Shown: positions 1-4,711 of the stretch, in pieces | Layout: each line of letters begins with the position of its first letter | Position numbering within the stretch: position 1 is the stretch's first letter | Source: Planctomycetales bacterium | Lineage (GTDB): Bacteria; Planctomycetota; Planctomycetia; Isosphaerales; Isosphaeraceae | Direction: 5' to 3' | DNA: 6,662 nucleotides | Assembly (NCBI GenBank): GCA_027435495.1 | Contig: DAHZZC010000672.1 | Coordinates: forward strand, 1 to 6,662 | Notes under the pieces: model-generated | Seen by the model: the letters and a program-made list of their open reading frames with translations, nothing else | Told to the model about the DNA's origin: nothing | Databases searched by the model: none | Made by a program: the position numbers and the translations under genes

Positions 1-1990
1 CGTCCCCGTACCGGATCGCGTCGATCAACAGGTCCTTGAGGCTGCGGTCTTCGAAGACCTCGCCGAGGATGTCGAAGACGCGGCCCTTGAGGGCCTCGCT
101 CTCGACCGAGATCTTCTCGAGGAGCCGGTGGTAGACGTCGCCCTCGCGCGTCTCCCTGGCGACGAGGTTCCAGAGGTGGCAGACCTCGACCTGTCCGATG
201 CGATGGATTCGACCGAACCGCTGTTCCAGGCGGTTGGGATTCCAGGGCAGGTCGTAGTTGACCATCAGGTTCGCGTTCTGGAGGTTGACGCCCTCGCCGG
301 CGGCGTCCGTCGCGACGAGGACCCGCACCTCCGGGTCGGAGCGAAACAGGGCCTGGAGGCGGCGGCGTTCGTCGCGGTGCGTCCCGCCGTGGATCGTGAC
401 GATGGCCTCCTGGTCCCCGATGACCCCCGCGATCTGATGGTGCAGGTAGTTCAGCGTGTCGCGGTGCTCGGAGAAGATGATGAGCTTCCGTTGCCGGCCG
501 GAGGCGTCCCGCATTTCGGGGGCGTCCTGGAGGAGCTTCGAGAGCTCTTCCCACTTCCGGTCCTGGCCCGAGACCACGACGGCCCTGGCCTGCTGCTCCA
601 GTCCCTTGAGGATGGTGATCTCGGCCTCGAGCTCGTTGATCGTCTGGGCCGCGGTCGCCTGGTCAACGAGGGACTCTTCGAGGTTCTCCTGCTCCTCGGC
701 ATTCAGGTCGTCGTCATCCTCGGGCACGGGCGCGAGAGTCTCGGCCAAAACCGTGCGACCGCGGGCACCGATCTTCTCCTCCCGCAGCCGACGTTCGAGC
801 CGCTCCTTGCGGCGCCGGAGCGACTGGTAGATGGCCTCTGGGCTCGATGCGAGCCGGCGCTGGAGGGCCGTGAGGGCGAACCCGACCGAGCCCTTGCGCG
901 AGCCCCGGAGCTGGTCCGCCTTGCCCATTTCCGTCTTCACGTACTCCGTGACGGCCTCGTAGAGGGCGGCCTCGATGTCGGAGAGCGTGTAATTGACCGT
1001 GTAGGCTTTTCGCTCGGGGAAGAGCGGCGTGCCGTCGAACTTGACGAGCTCCTCCTTCACCATGCGACGCATGAGGTCAGAGGCGTCCACCTTGTGCACG
1101 CCGTCGCGGAATCTCCCGTAGAAGCGGTCCGAGTCGAGGAGCGACAGGAAGAGCTGGAAGTCTTCCTCCTTGCCGTTGTGCGGCGTCGCCGTCATCAGGA
1201 GCAGATGGCGCGCGTGCTCGCCGACGCGCTCCGCGAACCGAAATCGCCCCGTCCTCTTGAGCTTCGAGCCGAAGTAGTGGGCCGCGAGCTTGTGGGCCTC
1301 GTCGAAGACGGCCAGGTCCCACCCAGCGTTGCAGAGCTTTTCCTGGAGCTCCTCGTTCCTCGAAATCTGGTCGAGGCGGACGATGAGCTGGTGATGGTCC
1401 TCGAAGGGGTTTCCGCTCGGCGTCGTCGCTTCGAGCAGGGCGGAATAGATGACGAACTCCAGCCCGAACTTCTCGAAGAGCTCGTCTCTCCACTGCTCGA
1501 CGAGGCTGCCCGGGGCGACAATCAGGATGCGCCGGGCGTCGGCCCGCATGATCAGCTCGCGGATGTAGAGCCCGGCCATGATCGTCTTCCCGGCACCCGG
1601 GTCATCCGCCAGGACGAACCGCAACGGCTGCCGGGGGAGCATCGACTCGTAGACGGCCGTGATCTGGTGGGGCAGCGGCTCCACATTGGAGGTGTGCACG
1701 GCCATCATGGGGTCGAACAGGAACGCGAGGTCGATGCGCCTGGCCTCGCAGGTCAACTGGAAGGCCGCGCCGTCGCCGTCGAACGACCAGGGGCGTTCGA
1801 CCGTCGCGACGCCGAGGGCCTGCTCGTCGGCGCGTCCGAGGAGCCGTTCCCTGGTCGTACCGTCCGGTGTCCGGTAGAAGACCTGGACGGCGCCCTCGCC
1901 GATGAGGCCGACGGCGGCCACCGTCGCGACGACGGATGGTTCAAGGCCGACGAGCGGCAATCCGGGCTTGAGGTCTTCGAGCTTCAGCAT
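1..1990 (-). CDS. SNF2/DEAH-family helicase, N-terminal 663 residues (3' end off the window)
   Basis: This is a superfamily 2 ATPase that probably translocates on or remodels DNA. Visible motifs: Walker A GAGKT (132-136, K135) within ADDPGAGKTIMAGL; Walker B DEAH (230-233); motif III TATPHNG (267-273); motif IV KLIIFSEHRDTLNYL; motif V VLVATDAAGEGVNLQ; motif VI EQRFGRIHRIGQ (589-600). A long charged, probably coiled-coil insert (about 395-480) separates the two RecA lobes. The N-terminus, MLKLEDLKPGLPLVGLEP, precedes a conserved VEPLPHQITAVYE segment. The ATG at 1990 is chosen because this conserved N-terminus begins there, with GGGAG (1994-1998) just upstream. Helicases of this type, often over 1000 residues and with a C-terminal DUF3883-like part, are known from DUF1156-methylase/DUF499 islands, BREX type 3 (BrxHII) and DISARM (DrmD); from recalled family features I favour the first two. 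The C-terminus and partner genes lie off the left edge, so no symbol is given. The ATPase call is firm; the defence role is inferred. Confidence 0.93.
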   Translation of the reverse strand, partial: MLKLEDLKPGLPLVGLEPSVVATVAAVGLIGEGAVQVFYRTPDGTTRERLLGRADEQALGVATVERPWSFDGDGAAFQLTCEARRIDLAFLFDPMMAVHTSNVEPLPHQITAVYESMLPRQPLRFVLADDPGAGKTIMAGLYIRELIMRADARRILIVAPGSLVEQWRDELFEKFGLEFVIYSALLEATTPSGNPFEDHHQLIVRLDQISRNEELQEKLCNAGWDLAVFDEAHKLAAHYFGSKLKRTGRFRFAERVGEHARHLLLMTATPHNGKEEDFQLFLSLLDSDRFYGRFRDGVHKVDASDLMRRMVKEELVKFDGTPLFPERKAYTVNYTLSDIEAALYEAVTEYVKTEMGKADQLRGSRKGSVGFALTALQRRLASSPEAIYQSLRRRKERLERRLREEKIGARGRTVLAETLAPVPEDDDDLNAEEQENLEESLVDQATAAQTINELEAEITILKGLEQQARAVVVSGQDRKWEELSKLLQDAPEMRDASGRQRKLIIFSEHRDTLNYLHHQIAGVIGDQEAIVTIHGGTHRDERRRLQALFRSDPEVRVLVATDAAGEGVNLQNANLMVNYDLPWNPNRLEQRFGRIHRIGQVEVCHLWNLVARETREGDVYHRLLEKISVESEALKGRVFDILGEVFEDRSLKDLLIDAIRYGD

Positions 1991-2090
1991 GGGCTCCCAG
2001 TCAGTCTTACACGGATACGTCAACGGACCCGATAACGGGCCTTTCGCCCCTTTTCAAGGAGCCGAACCAGACGCCGACTCAGACGGCAAT

Positions 2091-2109
2091 CGCTCGATCT
2101 CGTCGAGCG
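2091..2109. repeat. Perfect 7-bp stem-loop upstream of the helicase
   Basis: CGCTCGA (2091-2097) and TCGAGCG (2103-2109) are perfect inverted repeats around the 5-base loop TCTCG. The structure lies about 100 bases upstream of the helicase start. With the next hairpin it could be an operator pair or a structured mRNA leader. The function is not known. Confidence 0.55.
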
Positions 2110-2115
2110 TGCTTC

Positions 2116-2136
2116 GAGGCCGACTCGATCGGCCTC
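2116..2136. repeat. Perfect 8-bp stem-loop upstream of the helicase
   Basis: GAGGCCGA (2116-2123) and TCGGCCTC (2129-2136) pair perfectly around the 5-base loop CTCGA. The hairpin is 6 bases from the preceding one and has the same loop length. Neither strand has a T-run after it, so it does not look like an intrinsic terminator. Confidence 0.55.
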
Positions 2137-2293
2137 CTGATTCGCCTCGCACCCAATCGATGCATCGTAGGCTGAGGGACATACGGACATCAAGGTTCTT
2201 CCGACTTTTCGTTGAGATTATTCCATGCGTTTCTGCCAAATTAAGGCCAGTCGTCCCCGACGATACAAGATTCTCATTTTTCGGGGGAGTGGA

Positions 2294-2430
2294 TAAGGTG
2301 TCGGGAACCGTTATTCAAGGTCGAGCGGGTCGATCGTCTCGGTGCCGCCGCCGGACTGGCTCCCGTCGATAGGCGATGTCGAATCGGTTCCCGACCCCTT
2401 TATTTCGACCGACCTCTTTGTTCCGACCCC
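2294..2430 (+). repeat. Copy A of a palindromic-ended intergenic element
   Basis: Bases 2294-2401 match 3537-3644 at 107 of 108 positions, in the same orientation; the only difference is G at 2373 versus C at 3616. The match resumes at 2420-2429 after an 18-base segment (2402-2419) that the other copy lacks. The ends form an imperfect inverted repeat: AAGGTGTCGGGAACCG (2295-2310) against CGGTTCCCGACCCCTT (2385-2400), 15 of 16 paired. There is no transposase, so this is a MITE- or REP-like non-autonomous element. Compared with copy B, it lacks the outermost CCTTACC end and passes directly into the higBA control region. Confidence 0.85.
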
Positions 2431-2436
2431 GAAGAG

Positions 2437-2455
2437 CCATCGCAATTTGCGATGG
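2437..2455. promoter_or_regulatory. Operator 1 of higBA (perfect 19-base palindrome)
   Basis: CCATCGCAA-T-TTGCGATGG is a perfect dyad around a single central base. It lies 6 bases upstream of the proposed -35 box of higBA. HigA antitoxins usually bind such palindromes through their helix-turn-helix domain and repress their own operon, alone or in complex with HigB. That this site is bound by this HigA is inferred from position and symmetry. Confidence 0.75.
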
Positions 2456-2461
2456 CGAACC

Positions 2462-2490
2462 TTGACTCCGTCGCAATTCGCGATTATCCT
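2462..2490 (+). promoter_or_regulatory. Sigma70-type promoter of higBA
   Basis: TTGACT (2462-2467, five of six matches to the -35 consensus) is followed after exactly 17 bases by TATCCT (2485-2490, four of six to the -10 consensus). Transcription would start near 2497, leaving a leader of about 20 bases before the higB ATG at 2516. This supports that start over the longer open frame, which would begin inside repeat copy A. Confidence 0.65.
2470..2484. promoter_or_regulatory. Operator 2 of higBA (imperfect copy within the promoter spacer)
   Basis: GTCGCAATTCGCGAT repeats ATCGCAATTTGCGAT (2439-2453 of operator 1) with two changes, displaced by 31 bp or about three helical turns. It fills the spacer between the -35 and -10 boxes, so a bound protein would block RNA polymerase. 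Two sites on the same helix face suggest cooperative binding by HigA dimers or HigBA complexes. Confidence 0.65.
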
Positions 2491-2515
2491 TCAACAGCGA
2501 CGATCAACTCGCCCG

Positions 2516-2917
2516 ATGAGTGTGAAAGTGCGGATCATTTCCAAAAGACGCCTGAAGGAATTTTGGGAGAGCCGGAAGGCGGACGCGAGTGCGGCCCAGA
2601 AGGACTTGTCCACCTGGTACAAAGTGGCCCGCAACGCCGATTGGAACAATTTCGGAAAACTCAGGCAGACCTTCGGGTCAGTTGATCAGGTTGGAAGTTG
2701 CGTCGTCTTCGACGTGGGGAACAATCGCTATCGGCTGATCGGGCGGCTGAATTACGCTCTGGGCATACTCTATGTCCTCCGGGTCATGGATCACGTGGAA
2801 TACGATAAGAATCGCTGGCCCGACGATTGCGGATGCCATAAGCCGCCACCAAAGCGACCGGCTGCGCAGAAGTCGTCCGCGAAGGTGAACCGCAGGCGTC
2901 CGCGGAGAGGAGGATAG
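2516..2917 (+). CDS. higB: HigB-family toxin (mRNA interferase) of a type II toxin-antitoxin system
   Basis: This 133-residue protein belongs to the HigB_toxin family (RelE-like fold), whose members cut mRNA on the ribosome. The core (about 5-101) follows the family pattern: VRIISKRRLKEFWE at the start, LSTWYKVARNADWNN (31-45), a VVFDVGNNRYRLIGRLNY strand pair (63-80) and the conserved HVEYDK (93-98). The usual length is about 95-105 residues, so about 30 residues after WPDDCGC (101-107) are an extra tail rich in Lys, Arg and Pro. The ATG at 2516 is chosen because homology begins there and a promoter ends about 20 bases upstream; the frame stays open to 2342, but that would start within the repeat. 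There is no strong ribosome binding site. The toxin-first order and the 4-base gap to higA are typical of hig operons. Activity is inferred from family membership. Confidence 0.9.
   Translation: MSVKVRIISKRRLKEFWESRKADASAAQKDLSTWYKVARNADWNNFGKLRQTFGSVDQVGSCVVFDVGNNRYRLIGRLNYALGILYVLRVMDHVEYDKNRWPDDCGCHKPPPKRPAAQKSSAKVNRRRPRRGG
2905..2913 (+). promoter_or_regulatory. Strong Shine-Dalgarno site for higA inside the end of higB
   Basis: GAGAGGAGG overlaps the last codons of higB and ends 8 bases before the higA ATG. It is much stronger than anything in front of higB, so the antitoxin may be translated more efficiently than the toxin from the shared mRNA, as expected for a type II module. Confidence 0.7.
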
Positions 2918-2921
2918 AATC

Positions 2922-3371
2922 ATGCCGCCACAGACGATCCGCCGGCCGCGACCAGGCGCAAGAAATCGGCGTGCGGGGCACCCAAGGATCCGCGCTTCGT
3001 ACTTCGAACTGGTAAAGGAGTTTCCGCTCACCCACATCCGGGACGGCGACCATCTGGATGAAGCTAGCGAAATGATCGACCGCCTGCTGGAGCGAGACCT
3101 GGATGAAGCGGAGCAGGAGTACCTCGACGTCCTGACCGATCTCGTGGAAGCATACGAGGACGATCATGTAGACATCCCAGACGCCTCCGAGGCGGATGTG
3201 CTGCGTGAACTCATGAGAGCCCACGGCCTGTCGCAATCTGCACTGGCGCAAGCGACCAAAATTGCCCAATCAACGATCTCAGCCGTACTGCACGGCTCCC
3301 GGCGACTCACCCGGGATCACATCGACCGACTCTCCAAACTGTTCGGCGTCGAGAAGGCTGCGTTCTTGTGA
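2922..3371 (+). CDS. higA: HigA-family antitoxin, XRE-type helix-turn-helix regulator
   Basis: This 149-residue protein is the expected partner of the HigB toxin. It should neutralise the toxin by direct binding and repress the operon. Residues 27-85 form the acidic, helical part seen in HigA proteins (SYFELVKEFPLTHIR, then a region rich in Asp and Glu with LDEAEQEYLDVLTDLVEAYE). Residues about 90-146 form the XRE/Cro-like DNA-binding domain: DVLRELMRAHGLSQSALAQ, the recognition helix around IAQSTISAVLHGSRRLT, and a closing IDRLSKLFGV. The first 24 residues are unusually basic (PQTIRRPRPGARNRRAGHPR) and precede the normal family start. The ATG at 2922 is fixed by a strong ribosome binding site and lies 4 bases after the higB stop. 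Likely targets are the two palindromes at 2437-2455 and 2470-2484. A terminator follows 42 bases after the stop. Confidence 0.93.
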   Translation: MPPQTIRRPRPGARNRRAGHPRIRASYFELVKEFPLTHIRDGDHLDEASEMIDRLLERDLDEAEQEYLDVLTDLVEAYEDDHVDIPDASEADVLRELMRAHGLSQSALAQATKIAQSTISAVLHGSRRLTRDHIDRLSKLFGVEKAAFL

Positions 3372-3413
3372 CACTCGCGTAGGCTTTCTCCGAGATTCTG
3401 ATGCCTCCACCGA

Positions 3414-3437
3414 CCCCGGCCCGAGGCCGGGGTTTTT
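3414..3437 (+). terminator. Rho-independent terminator of higBA
   Basis: CCCCGGCC (3414-3421) and GGCCGGGG (3425-3432) form a perfect 8-bp GC stem with loop CGA, followed by TTTTT (3433-3437). It is oriented for plus-strand transcription and closes the higBA transcription unit before repeat copy B. The 100 bases between it and the repeat contain nothing I recognise. Confidence 0.92.
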
Positions 3438-3534
3438 CATTGGAATACCCTTCTGGCGCGGGACGAATCCTCCACCGCACGCGCTCGATCCGGAGCGACG
3501 CCGGCCTCGGACACTGAATTGACCAACGGGCAGG

Positions 3535-3665
3535 GGTAAGGTGTCGGGAACCGTTATTCAAGGTCGAGCGGGTCGATCGTCTCGGTGCCGCCGCCGGACT
3601 GGCTCCCGTCGATAGCCGATGTCGAATCGGTTCCCGACCCCTTTGTTCCGACCCGACCCCTTACC
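3535..3665 (+). repeat. Copy B of the palindromic-ended intergenic element
   Basis: The core 3537-3644 is 107/108 identical to copy A (2294-2401). It has the same inner inverted repeat, plus an outer pair: GGTAAGGTGTCG (3535-3546) and CGACCCCTTACC (3654-3665), 11 of 12 paired. Relative to copy A it lacks 18 bases after CCCTTT (3644), a deletion bounded by TTT triplets, and it retains a right-hand CGACCCCTTACC that copy A lacks. It may be the more complete copy. Its right end overlaps the last codons and the stop of the minus-strand gene that ends at 3661. In minus-strand mRNA the paired ends could fold into a long-range stem at the 3' end of that transcript. Confidence 0.85.
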
Positions 3666-4656
3666 TCCGCATCTCCTTTTCGATGGACGTCTTCGGGTAT
3701 TCGGCCGCCCAGGCGTACCACTTCACCATGACGCCCGGGAGCCAGCGGAGCGTCTGTCCTTTGCGAGGACCCGAGACGGCCCGGCCGATCACTGACCAAC
3801 GCGAGCCTGTCTCCTTGTCGACCCAGGGGGCGGCGGCGTCGCTTGCCTCCATGCGGAGCGTCACGGGCTCGCCTGCCTTGCCGTCGATTTCCGGGGCGTA
3901 GGCTGCCGCCGTCCTGGTCCGGCCGTCCCAGAGGATCAGGGCTTCCTGTCCGCCGACACTCACCTTGCGGAGCCCTGGCCGCTCGCCGAAACTCCGGAGC
4001 GGCCAGGCTCGGCTCTCATCGCCCTGGGCCAGTCCGAAGACACGCTCCTCGGCATCGAGCCGCAGGTCGGGCACGGGCCGGGTGCTTCGCGACTCGGCGA
4101 GGACAGACCCTGGGAGCGATTGCGGCTCGAATTTCGAGACCATCTGATAGGCCACCGTTCTGGGGTTCTCCTTCAGCCAGGGGCCCCAGTCGGTTTCGAC
4201 CGCGGGCAGAGGGGTCAGCCGCTCGCCCTTGCGGGGACCGTCGAAGGCGATGCCGGTCAGGCAATCGAAGAGCGTCCCGTCCTTGTGACTCATCACCATC
4301 ACGCCGTTTCGCCAGCCGTGGAAACGGAAGTCGTAGGAGGCGGGCCAGCCGCGGACGAAGTCGGCGTCGGCGTCGTAGACGAAGACGCCGTAGCTGTCGC
4401 TGATGACCCGGTAGGGCACGAGAAACCAGCGGTAGGGGATGGCCCCGCCGTTGTACTCGCCGCGAATCCAGCCGAGAACCCGGTCCTTGTCCTGGAGGAC
4501 ACCGGCTTTCCTGCGGGCCTCGTCGACGCAATGCGAGCAGTCGGGGTTAACAAGGGTCTCGAACATCCGGGGCTGGTAGAGCGTTTTCGGCAAAGCCTCG
4601 TCGTCCGGCCCGGTCGCAAGGGCCGTGAGGAGCACGCCGAGTGTGAGCAGGGTCAT
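3661..4656 (-). CDS. Exported protein with two DUF3179-like units
   Basis: This 331-residue protein has a short hydrophobic N-terminus (TLLTLGVLLTALATG) resembling a signal peptide, and so is probably outside the cytoplasm. The C-terminal half (about 203-326) fits the DUF3179 family, whose function is unknown: VFGLAQGDESRAWPLRSFGE, an ALILWDGRTRTAAAY strand pair, SRWSVIGRAVSGPRKGQTL and a closing WYAWAAEYPKT. The N-terminal half (about 58-170) shows the same order in a diverged form: VLGWIRGEYNGGAIPYRW, DGTLFDCLTGIAFDGPRKGE, and WGPWLKENPRT. GPRKG thus occurs at 140-144 and 297-301, which points to an internal duplication. A CxxC pair (C40, C43) precedes the first unit. The ATG at 4656 has GGAG 9 bases upstream. 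The gene starts 55 bases after the stop of the upstream gene, so the two are probably one operon. Its TAA stop lies in the outer end of repeat copy B. No enzymatic role can be assigned. Confidence 0.85.
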   Translation of the reverse strand: MTLLTLGVLLTALATGPDDEALPKTLYQPRMFETLVNPDCSHCVDEARRKAGVLQDKDRVLGWIRGEYNGGAIPYRWFLVPYRVISDSYGVFVYDADADFVRGWPASYDFRFHGWRNGVMVMSHKDGTLFDCLTGIAFDGPRKGERLTPLPAVETDWGPWLKENPRTVAYQMVSKFEPQSLPGSVLAESRSTRPVPDLRLDAEERVFGLAQGDESRAWPLRSFGERPGLRKVSVGGQEALILWDGRTRTAAAYAPEIDGKAGEPVTLRMEASDAAAPWVDKETGSRWSVIGRAVSGPRKGQTLRWLPGVMVKWYAWAAEYPKTSIEKEMRR

Positions 4657-4711
4657 CGTTTTCGTCTCCGGTTGTGGGTTGCCGTCAGTAAAAAGCTCAT
4701 TATCTTATGTC

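Larger units (their letters stand above)
1991..2293. other. Intergenic leader region between the helicase and the repeat/higBA cassette
   Basis: I see no convincing gene in these 303 bases. The half towards the cassette (about 2200-2290) is clearly more AT-rich than the flanking coding DNA. The region must hold the minus-strand promoter of the helicase. The best match I can find is TTGAAA (2057-2052) with a 17-bp spacer to TATCGG (2034-2029), and its -10 box is poor. The region also contains two neighbouring perfect stem-loops (listed separately) and a 10-bp palindrome, CGATGCATCG, at 2158-2167. Short open frames here lack recognisable motifs or ribosome binding sites. Confidence 0.5.
2292..3665. 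mobile_element. Possible composite cassette: higBA bracketed by two direct element copies
   Basis: Two almost identical short elements in the same orientation enclose the complete higBA operon, including promoter, operators and terminator, and nothing else recognisable. The outer boundaries are themselves inverted: TAAGGTGTCGG at the left and CGACCCCTTA at the right. The higBA DNA looks less GC-rich than the flanking genes, which fits acquisition from elsewhere. No transposase or integrase is present and I found no clear target-site duplication, so mobility is inferred from the arrangement alone. Ectopic duplication of the repeat, or gene conversion between copies, are alternatives. Confidence 0.35.

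Noticed and set aside
128..2035. Plus-strand open frame of 635 codons opposite the helicase
   Set aside because: It is the antisense shadow of the helicase. The minus strand carries all SF2 helicase motifs in order, whereas the plus-strand translation has no recognisable domain and is dominated by low-complexity Val/Leu/Glu/Arg/Asp typical of antisense frames in GC-rich DNA.
2054..2239. Minus-strand 61-codon frame in the helicase leader
   Set aside because: It runs through both stem-loops, has no family resemblance and no convincing ribosome binding site.
2224..2296. Short plus-strand frame starting MRFCQIKASRPRR and ending at the repeat TAA
   Set aside because: It has only 23 codons, no ribosome binding site and no recognisable motif. 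I treat it as chance, noting only that the stop comes from the element end.
2342..2515. N-terminal extension of the higB reading frame
   Set aside because: The frame is open, but it would begin inside repeat copy A and read through both operators and the promoter. Family homology starts right after the ATG at 2516.
2294..3665. CRISPR-like or tandem repeat array
   Set aside because: There are only two copies, more than 1.2 kb apart, with genes between them. There is no regular spacer pattern and no cas gene.
2294..3665. Target-site duplication around the higBA cassette
   Set aside because: I compared the bases outside the two ends (left ...GAGTGGA, right CCTCCG...) and saw no convincing direct repeat beyond the inverted ends, so I do not claim transposition.
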